NCBI GenBank assembly: GCA_049509635.1
Contig: JBEKZS010000020.1
Coordinates: 1-40,675 of the forward strand
DNA from: Roseiarcus sp049509635
GTDB taxonomy: Bacteria > Pseudomonadota > Alphaproteobacteria > Rhizobiales > Beijerinckiaceae
DNA: 40,675 bases
Direction of reading: 5' to 3'
The notes beneath the pieces were generated by a model. It was not told the DNA's origin. It saw only the letters and a program-made list of their open reading frames with translations, and ran no database searches. Both the position numbers and the translations under genes were made by a program. Below are positions 18,279 to 26,620 of this stretch, piece after piece; positions within the stretch are counted from its first letter, which is position 1, and every line of letters begins with the position of its first letter.

Positions 18279-18772
18279 GCCGCGGGGCCTTGCGCAGGCC
18301 GGTTGCGCCGTTCGTTCATGAACCGCTCGAACTCCTCGCGATCCTTGGCGCGCCGGATGTTGTCGACAAACTCGGAAAACTCGCGATGCGCTTCCTGCAG
18401 CTTGCGGCGTTCCTCTTCGAGCCGGGCGATTTCGGCGGCTTTCCAGTCGTCGAACGCCGAATTCCCGGTCGAGGGGCCATAGAACCCGCTCCGGCGCTGC
18501 CAGGGCGCCCCGGACATCATGCCGCGCGCCTCACGCCACTTGTCCTGCGCGACCGTCTGAAGATCGCCCGGGTAGCCGCTCCGCCGCTGCCAGAGCTTGA
18601 AAAACAGGATCGCCAGGCCGATCGGCCAGAAGACGATGAAGCCGAGAACCATGGCGACGATCTCGAACGGCGACCAGCGACTGCGCCCGCGCCATGGCGC
18701 GCCCGTCCAATCGCACGCGCCGTATTGACGCGCCCCGCTCGAACCGTCCACCGCACCTTGCACCGTGCTCAT
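18275..18772 (-). CDS. DUF2852 family membrane-anchored protein
   Basis: 165 residues. It has an N-terminal soluble part, one or two hydrophobic segments (FEIVAMVLGFIVFWPIGLAILFFKLW), then a charged, probably coiled-coil C-terminal region rich in Glu and Arg (ARLEEERRKLQEAHREFSEF). The GNSAFDDWKAAEIARLEEE segment is characteristic of the alphaproteobacterial DUF2852 family, which has no known function. The ATG at 18772 has a strong AGGAGG site and excludes the longer reading. A perfect 8-bp inverted repeat lies 42 bases upstream and probably controls it. The gene overlaps the DUF2306-like gene by four bases. Confidence 0.85.
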   Translation of the reverse strand: MSTVQGAVDGSSGARQYGACDWTGAPWRGRSRWSPFEIVAMVLGFIVFWPIGLAILFFKLWQRRSGYPGDLQTVAQDKWREARGMMSGAPWQRRSGFYGPSTGNSAFDDWKAAEIARLEEERRKLQEAHREFSEFVDNIRRAKDREEFERFMNERRNRPAQGPAA

Positions 18773-18813
18773 GACGAGCCTCCTGAAAGTAACCACTGCG
18801 CCTCCGGCGACAG

Positions 18814-18836
18814 CAATGTAACGCGCATTTACATTG
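18814..18836 (-). promoter_or_regulatory. Perfect inverted repeat, probable operator
   Basis: CAATGTAA-N7-TTACATTG, a perfect 8-bp dyad with seven-base spacer, lies upstream of the DUF2852 gene. On the minus strand TTGCGG lies 17 bases before AATGTA within the dyad, so it may cover a -10 element. No U-tract follows. The regulator is not identifiable in the window. Confidence 0.6.
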
Positions 18837-18911
18837 GGATGGCCGAGCGCGGCCGCAAGAGGGTCGCGCCAAAATATTCGCATGATCGTAGAGACGCAAG
18901 CAAATTATTGA

Positions 18912-19883
18912 TTACAAAGGGAAATGACACGCGACGGCGCGGCCGTCGGCGAAGCCGCGCAGCGCCGGCGCCGCCTCGCGGCATCGACTCTGCGCGAACG
19001 CGCAGCGCGGGGCGTAGGGGCAGCCGCGGGCGCCGCCCGGCGCGTCGGCCTCGGGGGCCGGCGCGCGCCGGCGTTCGGCGTACAGCTTCGGCGCGGCGTC
19101 GATCAGCGCGCGCGAATAGGGATGGGCGGGTGCGGCCAGCAGCGCTTCGCTCGGGCCGGTCTCGACGAAGCGGCCGCGATACATCACCGCGATCTCGTCG
19201 CAGATGTGCTCGACGACCGCCAGATCATGGCTGATCAGCAGGTAGGTGATCCCGAAGTCGCGCTGCAGGTCGGTCATCAGATTGAGCACCTGCGCCTGGA
19301 CGGAGACGTCGAGCGCGGAGACCGGTTCGTCGGCGACGACGAGCCGCGGCCGGGTGATCAGCGCGCGCGCGATCGCGATGCGCTGGCGCTGGCCGCCGGA
19401 GAATTCGTGGGGATATTTCCGGCCGTCCTCCGCGGCGAGGCCGACCGCGCGAAGCGAATCGGCGACGCGCGCGCTCCGCTCGGCGCGCGGCGCGCCGCCG
19501 AGGCAGGCGAGCGGCTCGGCGACGATTCGCGCGACCGGCTGGCGCGGATCGAGCGACCCGTAGGGGTCCTGGAAGATCATTTGCATATGCGCACGCAGCC
19601 CGCGCAGCACGGCGCGCGACGCGGAGCCGAGCGCGACGCCCATCAGGCGCGCCTCGCCCGAGTTCGGCCGCTCGAGCGCGATCGCCGCGCGCGCGAGCGT
19701 CGACTTGCCGGAACCCGACTCGCCGACGATGCCGAAGGATCGGCCGGCAGTCACACGAAAGCTGACGCCGTCGACCGCACGCAGGCGCGGCGCGGGCCCG
19801 AACAGCCGCGCCCGCGGCTGGGCGTAGCTCCTCACGAGGTCGACGAGTTCGAGCAGCGGCGGATCGGCCGGCGGCGCGCTCAT
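18912..19883 (-). CDS. dppF: Peptide-type ABC transporter ATP-binding protein (DppF/OppF)
   Basis: Predicted 323-residue cytoplasmic ATPase. Walker A is GIVGESGSGKSTLAR, the Q-loop region MQMIFQDPYGSLDPR, the signature FSGGQRQRIAIARAL, Walker B RLVVADEPVSALDVSVQAQ and the switch histidine LLISHDL. The C-terminal oligopeptide-transporter domain is present, with Cys-rich GCPYAPRCAFAQSRC, typical of this family and possibly an iron-sulfur site. The ATG at 19883 overlaps the dppD stop as ATGA. It is the last gene of the dppB-C-D-F row. Confidence 0.93.
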   Translation of the reverse strand: MSAPPADPPLLELVDLVRSYAQPRARLFGPAPRLRAVDGVSFRVTAGRSFGIVGESGSGKSTLARAAIALERPNSGEARLMGVALGSASRAVLRGLRAHMQMIFQDPYGSLDPRQPVARIVAEPLACLGGAPRAERSARVADSLRAVGLAAEDGRKYPHEFSGGQRQRIAIARALITRPRLVVADEPVSALDVSVQAQVLNLMTDLQRDFGITYLLISHDLAVVEHICDEIAVMYRGRFVETGPSEALLAAPAHPYSRALIDAAPKLYAERRRAPAPEADAPGGARGCPYAPRCAFAQSRCREAAPALRGFADGRAVACHFPL

Positions 19884-20854
19884 GCTGCGCCCTCCACCGC
19901 GTCGAGCCGGATGCACCGCGCCATATGGCCCTCGCCGACCGCGACCTCGGTCGGCAGGGCCCGCCTGCAGGCGTCGATCGTCAGCGGGCATCGCCCCGCG
20001 AAGGGGCAGCCGGTAGGCCGATCGGTGGCGCCGGGCGCACCGCCGGCGATCGCCCGCAACCGTTCGCGCCGCGGCGCGCCGAAGCGCGGGCGGGCGTCGA
20101 GCAGAGCCCGCGTATAGGGATGGGCGGGCCGCGCGAGCACCGTCTCGGTCGCGCCGCTCTCCATCGTCGCCCCGCCATACATCACCAGCATGCGGCGGCA
20201 GTTCTGTGCGACCACCGCCAGATCGTGGCTGACGAGGATCAGCGCCATGTCCGAATGGGCGCAGAGATCGGCGATGAGATCCAGGATCTGCGCCTGCACG
20301 GTGACGTCGAGCGCCGTCGTCGGCTCGTCCGCGATCATGAGCCTGGGCGCGCAGGCGAGCGCCATCGCGATCATCGCGCGCTGGCGCTGGCCGCCTGACA
20401 GTTCGTGCGGATGGGCGCGCGCGCGGCGCGCCGGATCGGGCAGGCCGACGCGCGCGAGCAGCCGCACCGCCTCGGCGCCGGCGGCGCCCCGCGACAGGCC
20501 GCGATGGAGGATAAGCGGCTCGGCAATCTGCCGACCGACCGATTGCAGCGGGTTCAGCGCGGTCATCGGCTCCTGGAAGATCATCGCGACGCGGTCGCCG
20601 CGCAGGCGCTGCATCTGCGGCTCGTCCAGCCCGAGGAGATCGCGCCCCTCGAACATCGCCCGGCCCGACACCCTCGCCCCTTCGGGCAGGAGGCCCATCA
20701 GCGCCAGCGCGGTCAAGGTTTTGCCGGACCCGGATTCGCCGACCACCCCGAGCGTCTGGCCGGCGTCGAGCGCGAACGAGACGTCGCGCACGAGGCGGCG
20801 GAAGCCGCCCGCCGTCGGCAGATCGACGCTGAGATCGGCGACATCGAGCAGCAT
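19880..20854 (-). CDS. dppD: Peptide-type ABC transporter ATP-binding protein (DppD/OppD)
   Basis: Predicted 324-residue ATPase paired with DppF. Walker A is GVVGESGSGKTLTALALMG, the Q-loop MIFQEPMTALNPLQSVG, the signature LSGGQRQRAMIAMAL, Walker B RLMIADEPTTALDVTVQAQ and the H-loop LILVSHDLAVV. The C-terminal family domain carries GCPFAGRCPLTIDAC. It starts one base after the dppC stop and overlaps dppF by four bases. Heterodimeric ATPase pairs of this kind energise uptake of peptides, opines or nickel; the ligand is not defined by the ATPase. Confidence 0.93.
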   Translation of the reverse strand: MLLDVADLSVDLPTAGGFRRLVRDVSFALDAGQTLGVVGESGSGKTLTALALMGLLPEGARVSGRAMFEGRDLLGLDEPQMQRLRGDRVAMIFQEPMTALNPLQSVGRQIAEPLILHRGLSRGAAGAEAVRLLARVGLPDPARRARAHPHELSGGQRQRAMIAMALACAPRLMIADEPTTALDVTVQAQILDLIADLCAHSDMALILVSHDLAVVAQNCRRMLVMYGGATMESGATETVLARPAHPYTRALLDARPRFGAPRRERLRAIAGGAPGATDRPTGCPFAGRCPLTIDACRRALPTEVAVGEGHMARCIRLDAVEGAA

Positions 20855-20855
20855 T

Positions 20856-21698
20856 TCACCGCCTCGCGCGAAGGCGTGGATCGAGCGCGTCGCGCAGACC
20901 GTCGCCGAGCAGGTTGAGGCCGAACACCGCGATCGCGATCGCGACGCCGGGAAACACCGCCAGCCGCGGCGCCAGGAACATGTATTGCTGAGCGTCGCTC
21001 AGCATCCGGCCCCAGGAGGCCTGCGGCGGCTGCGCGCCGAGCCCGAGGTAGGACAGCGCCGCCTCGGCGAGGATCGCGATCGCGAACTGGATCGTCGCCT
21101 GCACGATCAGCGCCGGCGCCACGTTCGGCAGGACGTGCTCGAGGGCGATCGCGAGCGGCCCCTTCCCGGCCGCGCGCGCGGCCATCGCGTAGTCGCGCGC
21201 CAGTACGCCGTTGCCGAGCGCACGCGTGAGCTTGGCGAAGATCGGGACGTTGGCGACGCCGATCGCCGTGATCGCGTTGACGACGCCGGGCCCGAGCACG
21301 GCGGTCAGCATGATCGCGAGCAGCAACGCGGGGAAGGCGAAGGTGAAATCGCACAGATTCATGATGACCGCCTCGGCCGCGCCGCGCGCCGAAGCCGCGA
21401 CGAGGCCGAGCGCGACGCCAAATGCGAGGCCGATGCCGACCGCGATAATGCCGACCAGGATCGAGACGCGCGCGCCGGCCATGAGCTGCGAGACGATGTC
21501 GCGTCCGAGCGAATCCGTGCCGAGCCAATGAGCTGGGGACGGCTCCAGCAGTTTGTGCGGCACGTCGATCGCCGTCGGCGGATAGGGCGTCCAGGCCAGC
21601 GAAATCGCGGCGGCCGCGACCACCGTCGCCACCAGGACGGCGCCCAGCACGAAGCCGCGGTTGCGGCGCGCCCGGGCGGCGAAGCCCTCCCCGCTCAT
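20856..21698 (-). CDS. dppC: Peptide-type ABC transporter permease (DppC/OppC)
   Basis: Predicted 280-residue inner-membrane permease. It has an N-terminal helix (RRNRGFVLGAVLVATVVAAAAISLAW), the family motif HWLGTDSLGRDIVSQLMAGARVS, about five further helices, and the EAA-type loop YAMAARAAGKGPLAIALEHVLPN that contacts the ATPases. It ends GDGLRDALDPRLRAR, a standard OppC tail. The ATG at 21698 overlaps the dppB stop as ATGA; no other start preserves the N-terminal helix. Confidence 0.92.
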   Translation of the reverse strand: MSGEGFAARARRNRGFVLGAVLVATVVAAAAISLAWTPYPPTAIDVPHKLLEPSPAHWLGTDSLGRDIVSQLMAGARVSILVGIIAVGIGLAFGVALGLVAASARGAAEAVIMNLCDFTFAFPALLLAIMLTAVLGPGVVNAITAIGVANVPIFAKLTRALGNGVLARDYAMAARAAGKGPLAIALEHVLPNVAPALIVQATIQFAIAILAEAALSYLGLGAQPPQASWGRMLSDAQQYMFLAPRLAVFPGVAIAIAVFGLNLLGDGLRDALDPRLRARR

Positions 21699-22645
21699 GC
21701 CGCGCGCCGGCGCAGGCGCGGGTCGATCGCCGCGCAGGCGACGTCGACGAGGAAGTTGACGAGGATCACGATCGCCACCAGCAGCATGACGCAGTCCTCG
21801 ACGACCAGCAGATCGCGGTTGGCGATCGACTGGAACACCAGGCGGCCGAGCCCCGGCAGGGTGAAGACATATTCGACGACGATCGCGCCGGCGACCAGAT
21901 TGGCGAATTGCAGCCCCATGATGGTCAGGATCGGCGTCAGCGCATTGGGCAGCGCATGGCGCCACAGGGCGGCGCGCTGGGAGAGCCCCTTGGCGCGGGC
22001 GGTGCGGATGAAGTCCTCGCCGAGCACGTCGAGCAGCGCCGAGCGGGTGACGCGGGTCAGCACCGCCGACTGCACGAGGCCGAGCGACAACGCCGGCAGG
22101 ACGAGCGCGCCCAGCGCCCGCCCGATTCCGGCGCTCCAGCCGGGGAAGCCTCCCGACGGCGCGATCCGCCAATGCACCGCGAACAGCAGGACGAGCAGGA
22201 TCGCGAACCAGAAGTTCGGCACGGCGAGGCCGATCTGGCTCGCCGCCATCACCGCGAGATCGCCGGCGCGCCCGCGCCGCTGCGCGGCGAAGACGCCGGC
22301 GGCGAGCGCCACGACGGTCGTGATCAGCATCGACAGGACCGCGAGCGGCGCGCTGACCGCGAGCCGCTCGGCGATCAGCGGCCCAATCGGCGATCCATAG
22401 GCGTAGGAGAGCCCGAGGTCGCCGCGCAGCGCGCCGCCGATCCAGGCGAGGTAGCGGACGCCGAAGCCCTGGTCGAGCCCGAGCCTGTGCGCGAGCGCGG
22501 CGACGGTCTCGGGCGTCGCGCTGGCGCCGAGCATGACCTGCGCGGCGTTGCCGGGCAGGATTTCGAGGACGCCGAACACAACGATCGAGGCGAAGGCCAG
22601 CGTCGCGAGCAACAGGGTGAAACGTTGAAGGAGAAAGAGTCCCAT
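21695..22645 (-). CDS. dppB: Peptide-type ABC transporter permease (DppB/OppB)
   Basis: Predicted 316-residue permease with six transmembrane segments. It begins MGLFLLQRFTLLLATLAFAS and shows LEILPGNAAQVMLG, LGLDQGFGVRYLAWIGGALRGDLGLSY, the EAA loop FIRTARAKGLSQRAALWRHALPN and VEYVFTLPGLGRLVFQSI, all OppB features. It is the first of the four coupled ABC genes and lies 113 bases after the stop of the aminotransferase on the same strand, so the aminotransferase and transporter may form one operon. Confidence 0.92.
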   Translation of the reverse strand: MGLFLLQRFTLLLATLAFASIVVFGVLEILPGNAAQVMLGASATPETVAALAHRLGLDQGFGVRYLAWIGGALRGDLGLSYAYGSPIGPLIAERLAVSAPLAVLSMLITTVVALAAGVFAAQRRGRAGDLAVMAASQIGLAVPNFWFAILLVLLFAVHWRIAPSGGFPGWSAGIGRALGALVLPALSLGLVQSAVLTRVTRSALLDVLGEDFIRTARAKGLSQRAALWRHALPNALTPILTIMGLQFANLVAGAIVVEYVFTLPGLGRLVFQSIANRDLLVVEDCVMLLVAIVILVNFLVDVACAAIDPRLRRRAA

Positions 22646-22758
22646 TGCCGCAGGACGCCGCCGTCGCCGAGCTTCCGAATCCGCCCCGCCGGGCGCGCCG
22701 GCAACAGGAGATGAACGACGGGACGCAAGGAATCAAGGGCGGCGCCGCGACGCGGCCC

Positions 22759-24096
22759 CTACGCGACCGCCCTGATCGTCTGCCCGACCTTGTCGACGAT
22801 TTCGCCGATCTGATCCTCGTTGACGATCAGCGGCGGGGTCAATTCGATCGTGTCGCCGGAAATGCGGATCATGATGCCCGCCTCATGGAAGGAATGCTCG
22901 ACCGCCTTGTAACCGCGCGCGCCCGGACCGCCGCTCGACGGCGCCAGATCGACCGCGCCGGTGAGCCCGAGACAGCGGATGTCGAGCACGTTGGGCAGGC
23001 CCTTCAGGCTCATCAGCGCGTCATACCATTTGGGCTCCAGCGTCCTGGCGCGCTCGAACAGACGCTCGTCGCGGTAGACGTCGAGCGTCGCCAGCGCGGC
23101 CGCGCAGGCGAGCGGATGGCCGGAATAGGTGTAGCCGTGGAACAGTTCGATCGCGTGCTCCGGACCCTTCATGAACGCGTCGTAGACATGTTTGCGGACC
23201 AGCACGCCGCCCATCGGCACAGTGCCCGAGGTTACACCCTTGGCGAAGGTGATCATGTCGGGAATGACGCCATAGCGCTCAGCGGCGAAGGCGGCGCCGA
23301 GACGGCCGAAGCCGGTGATGACCTCGTCGAACACGAGCAGGATGCCGTATTTGTCGCAGATCGCGCGCAGCTTCTCCAAATAGCCCTTGGGCGGCGGCAG
23401 CACGCCGGTCGACCCCGCCATGGGCTCGACGATCACGCAGGCGATGGTCGAGGCGTCGTGGAGGCCGACGATCCGCTCGAGATCGTCGGCGAGATGGCCG
23501 CCCCATTCCGGCTCGCCCTTGGTGAACGCCTGCCGCTCGCGGTCGTAGGTCGAAGGCAGGTGGTCGACGCCGGTCAGCAACGAGCCGAAAAATTTGCGGT
23601 TGTTGACCATGCCGCCGACGGAAATGCCGCCGAAGCCGACGCCATGATAGCCGCGCTCGCGGCCGATCAGGCGCTGGCGCGAGCCCTGGCCGCGCACGTT
23701 ATGGTAGGCGATCGCGATCTTCAGCGCGGTGTCGCAGGCCTCCGAGCCCGAATTGGTGAAGAACGCATGGTCGATGTCGGCCGGCGCCATTGCGGTCAGC
23801 CGGGCGGCGAGCGCGAACACCTGCGGGTGGGCGAACTGGAACGTCGGCGAGAAATCGAGCTCGGCGGCCTGCCGCTGGATGGCGGCGACGATCGAGGGCC
23901 GGTTGTGGCCGGCGTTGCAGCACCACAGCGCCGCCGTCGCGTCGAGAATCTCGCGCCCCTCGGGCGTATAATAATGCATATCCTTGGATCGCGAGATCAG
24001 CCGCGGGGCCTTCTTGAAGGCGCGGTTGGGGGTGAACGGCAGCCACAACGCTTCGAGATCGTTGGGAACTTCGACGCGCGCCGCGGCGGTGGCCAT
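22759..24096 (-). CDS. aptA: Omega-amino acid:pyruvate aminotransferase (class III, PLP)
   Basis: Predicted 445-residue class-III aminotransferase. The family start NDLEALWLPFTPNRAFKKAPRL, the pyridoxal site pattern with MITFAKGVTSGTVPMGGV (catalytic Lys), the Asp motif ILLVFDEVITGFGRLG, and FFTNSGSEACDTALKIA for phosphate binding are present. The sequence resembles beta-alanine:pyruvate transaminases closely. The ATG at 24096 has GGAG six bases upstream. It faces a decayed XRE-type regulator across the 5' region and precedes the dppBCDF genes, which fits use of an imported omega-amino acid or amine. The true substrate could also be another amine, such as a taurine-like compound or a diamine. 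Confidence 0.92.
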   Translation of the reverse strand: MATAAARVEVPNDLEALWLPFTPNRAFKKAPRLISRSKDMHYYTPEGREILDATAALWCCNAGHNRPSIVAAIQRQAAELDFSPTFQFAHPQVFALAARLTAMAPADIDHAFFTNSGSEACDTALKIAIAYHNVRGQGSRQRLIGRERGYHGVGFGGISVGGMVNNRKFFGSLLTGVDHLPSTYDRERQAFTKGEPEWGGHLADDLERIVGLHDASTIACVIVEPMAGSTGVLPPPKGYLEKLRAICDKYGILLVFDEVITGFGRLGAAFAAERYGVIPDMITFAKGVTSGTVPMGGVLVRKHVYDAFMKGPEHAIELFHGYTYSGHPLACAAALATLDVYRDERLFERARTLEPKWYDALMSLKGLPNVLDIRCLGLTGAVDLAPSSGGPGARGYKAVEHSFHEAGIMIRISGDTIELTPPLIVNEDQIGEIVDKVGQTIRAVA

Positions 24097-24124
24097 AATG
24101 GACTCCAATCGTGACAGCGATCAG

Positions 24125-24532
24125 ATGGCGATCGTTCCGCTGAACAGTGCCAGCGATGGCGAATTTTGTCCAATTGAGCGCCTATCAATCATTGTCGATC
24201 TCGAACGCTTCAACGGTTCCCGCCACGATTCTGAAATCGGCCAGCGTCTGCGCCGGCTCCGGCTCCGGCTGCGGCTGCGGCTGCGGTTGCGGTTGCGGTT
24301 CGGACCTTCGCAGCGCCCGCTCGCGCGACGGGCGAAGGTCTCGAACGACGCCATCTCGATGATCGAGGCCGATCGCGTCAGTCGCGCGCCGACGCACGCC
24401 CGCTTCCCGCCGGTCGAGCCGAAAATGTCGGCGAGGCCTGCGCCGAGCGGCCCGGCCGGCGAGGCATGCGCCGCTCCGGGACGGGGTCGCGCACGGCGGC
24501 GACAACCTCGCTGCAACGTTAAGCCGCGATAA
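24125..24532 (+). pseudogene. Decayed XRE/HTH regulator with microsatellite-expanded HTH
   Basis: A 135-codon frame contains SEIGQRLR, then a run of seven RL units and RF, then GPSQRPLARRAKVSNDAISMIEADRVS. Without five of the RL units this aligns with the classical HTH of cupin-type XRE regulators (IGxRLRxLRxxRGLSQRELARRAGVSNATISxIExxRVSPS). The expansion adds about ten residues between helix 1 and helix 2. After RVS the frame becomes arginine- and proline-rich, and no cupin domain follows in any frame, so the C-terminal half is gone. Such regulators are often encoded beside omega-amino-acid aminotransferases, as here (divergent from aptA). The start is uncertain (ATG 24125 is one choice). 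It is probably inactive. Confidence 0.6.
24254..24301. repeat. Hexanucleotide tandem repeat CGGCTN/CGGTTN, 8 units
   Basis: Eight perfect or near-perfect six-base units: CGGCTC twice, CGGCTG three times, CGGTTG twice and CGGTTC. The graded change along the array points to slippage followed by point mutation. It lies in frame in the HTH remnant and encodes (Arg-Leu)n. Confidence 0.9.
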
Positions 24533-24645
24533 ACGAAATTGTCGGTATTGTCTTCGCCGGACCGGCGCTGGCGATCGGGCCGGGCAAAAGGCGCGTCAAG
24601 GCGAATCCGATTGGCAATGAAACTCGAACCTCGCGTGAGTTGTGT

Positions 24646-25752
24646 ATGCGTCGCTCGCGGTTAACCTGGGCTTGTGCGGCGATCGCGCCATGGTGCCTCG
24701 CGATGGGGCTCATCGTCTCGATCACCGCCCAGGCGGGCCAGGACCCGGTATTTGACCTGGGCGCCGGGCCGATGCGCGACGCTTCGCTTTCGGCGACCAT
24801 GCCCCTGCCGGGCGATCTCTTCAGAAGAACGAGCGCCGAGAATATCGGGCTCCAGGCGAGATTGACGATCGGGTCCCCGGACGATCTCTCCACTGTCGAC
24901 GACGAAATCGATCCGCGGGCCGATCTCAAGCAGGCGCGGGTCGACCTCCCCGCAATCGACCGCTCGCGCAAGGGCGATCCCTTCATCGGGTTGCGGCCCG
25001 GCTTCGACGCCAGGCTCAATCGCCAGTTCGCGCCCGGCGTAAGGCGCGCGTCGGGCGATCCCGATTTTAACGCCGGGCTCGCCGGCGCGCCGTCGCCGCC
25101 CGCGGCGCCGAGTTCGGGCGCCGTCGAAGCGGAATCGACGGCGCCGCCGGCCGAACTCGGCCGGCGTTTCGACGACGGCGCGACCCCGAGCCTCCCGCTC
25201 GAGGTGGCGCTGAACTCGGCGACCCCGACGCCCAACGACGGCGTTCGGACGGTCGTCGCCGCGGCCGCTCCCGAAACCACGCTGGCGCGGATGACCGCGC
25301 CCGGCGAGAAGCCCGATTACGCCTCGCTGATCGACGCCAACGATGCGGCGCGTCAGCAGCGCTGCCTCGCCGATGCGATCTATTTCGAAGCGCGCAGCGA
25401 ACCCGAGGACGGCCAGGCCGCGGTCGCCCAGGTCGTGCTCAACCGGGTGCGCAGCGGCAATTACCCAGCCGACGTGTGCGGCGTGGTCTACCAGGACCGC
25501 AATCATCCATTCGCCTGCCAGTTCTCGTTCGCCTGCGAGGGGAAATCGCTGCGGATCGAGGAACCGGCTGCATGGGCCGTTGCCGTCCGCATCGCCAAGG
25601 ACGTCACCAGCGGCGCCTTGTACAATCCGCTGGTCGGCGAGGCCGTGAATTACCACGCCAACTACGTGCTGCCTTACTGGGCGAGCGCGCTTCAGCGGGT
25701 CGACCGGATCGGCCATCACATCTTCTACAAGTTGCGCGTCGGTCAGAACTGA
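24646..25752 (+). CDS. SleB-type cell wall hydrolase (Hydrolase_2)
   Basis: Predicted exported protein of 368 residues. A hydrophobic N-terminus (LTWACAAIAPWCLAMGLIVSITAQAG) acts as signal or anchor. A long Pro/Ala/Asp-rich linker of about 200 residues follows. The C-terminal catalytic domain begins near residue 238: CLADAIYFEARSEPEDGQAAVAQVVLNRVRSGNYPADVC, with the catalytic Glu in YFEARSEP, then FACQFSFACEG and EAVNYHANYVLPYW. The family cleaves peptidoglycan glycan strands; in non-spore-formers it takes part in envelope remodelling. ATG 24646 is preferred over the TTG two codons upstream. It is transcribed alone on the plus strand. Confidence 0.88.
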   Translation: MRRSRLTWACAAIAPWCLAMGLIVSITAQAGQDPVFDLGAGPMRDASLSATMPLPGDLFRRTSAENIGLQARLTIGSPDDLSTVDDEIDPRADLKQARVDLPAIDRSRKGDPFIGLRPGFDARLNRQFAPGVRRASGDPDFNAGLAGAPSPPAAPSSGAVEAESTAPPAELGRRFDDGATPSLPLEVALNSATPTPNDGVRTVVAAAAPETTLARMTAPGEKPDYASLIDANDAARQQRCLADAIYFEARSEPEDGQAAVAQVVLNRVRSGNYPADVCGVVYQDRNHPFACQFSFACEGKSLRIEEPAAWAVAVRIAKDVTSGALYNPLVGEAVNYHANYVLPYWASALQRVDRIGHHIFYKLRVGQN

Positions 25753-25991
25753 CGCTCCGCGCGGCGCGATCGGCGCTGGTCGCGCCCTTTTCCGCGAGCC
25801 GTGGCGCGAGGCGATCGCATCTGATTCTGCGCTGCGCGAGCTGGCGCAGCACTGGCGACGCGTCCGTCCCTCGCCGCCGCCCTATGGACGGCGCGCGCCG
25901 GGGCTGGCCCGGCGGCCCCGACCAATGCAACGATGGGGCGGGCCGGACGGCCCGGCGGACGCATGCCGCCCACGACGCTGAGGAGTCGAAA

Positions 25992-26519
25992 ATGAGAACG
26001 CCCATCGTAATGACCTTCATTGGTCACGACAGACCGGGTCTGGTGAACGCGATTTCGGAAAAGGTCAGCGCTGCGGGCGGGACCTGGCTGGAGAGCAGGC
26101 TGGCGCGTCTGGCCGGCGAGTTCGCCGGCGTCGTGCTCGTCGAGGTTCCTGAGACGAACATCGCGGCGCTGACGGCGGCCCTGGTCGATCTGGAGGCGAC
26201 CGGCCTGCGCGTCGCGGTCGAACGGAGTTCCGGCGCCGAACCACCCAGAAGCCGCCAGATCGTCCGGCTCGAACTCCTCGGCAACGAGCGGCCCGGCATC
26301 GTCCGCGACGTCACGCAGGCCCTGACCCAGCTGGGCGTCAATATCGAGGAGTTCAGCAGCAGTCTCGAAGACGCCCCGTTCTCGGGCGCCGTCATGTTCC
26401 GCGCTTCGGCGCGGCTCGGCGTCCCCGACGATCTCGCCAGCGACGAATTGCGAAAGACCCTGGAACGGCTGGCCGCCGAAATCATGGTCGACCTGACGGT
26501 CACCTCGGGCGATCCTTGA
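25992..26519 (+). CDS. Double ACT-domain protein, GcvR-like
   Basis: Predicted 175-residue cytosolic protein made of two ACT domains: residues about 4-75 (VMTFIGHDRPGLVNAISEKV, GGTWLESRLARLAGEFAGVV) and about 88-165 (VRLELLGNERPGIVRDVTQAL, LGVNIEEFSSSLEDAPFSG). This order is that of GcvR, the glycine-cleavage repressor accessory protein, and of related ligand sensors. The ATG at 25992 has GGAG seven bases upstream. No gcv gene is nearby, so the target is not shown. Amino-acid-responsive control is inferred from the fold only. Confidence 0.82.
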   Translation: MRTPIVMTFIGHDRPGLVNAISEKVSAAGGTWLESRLARLAGEFAGVVLVEVPETNIAALTAALVDLEATGLRVAVERSSGAEPPRSRQIVRLELLGNERPGIVRDVTQALTQLGVNIEEFSSSLEDAPFSGAVMFRASARLGVPDDLASDELRKTLERLAAEIMVDLTVTSGDP

Positions 26520-26620
26520 GCGCGGCGAGCGTCGTCGACCCGTCTGCGCATAGGCAAAACTCGACACGGCCCGCCAATGCGTTCATCCATGCCGGACCGA
26601 GTTCAAGCGGGGGTCGGAAA

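Noticed and set aside
20190..22400. Open frame of over 700 codons on the plus strand
   Set aside because: It lies opposite dppD, dppC and dppB, all with clear family motifs; the antisense translation has low-complexity Arg/Ser/Ala composition.
24185..24505. Minus-strand frame with a Pro-Gln/Pro-Glu repeat
   Set aside because: The PQ repeat is the antisense reading of the hexanucleotide array; the plus frame matches an HTH on both sides of it, the minus frame matches nothing.
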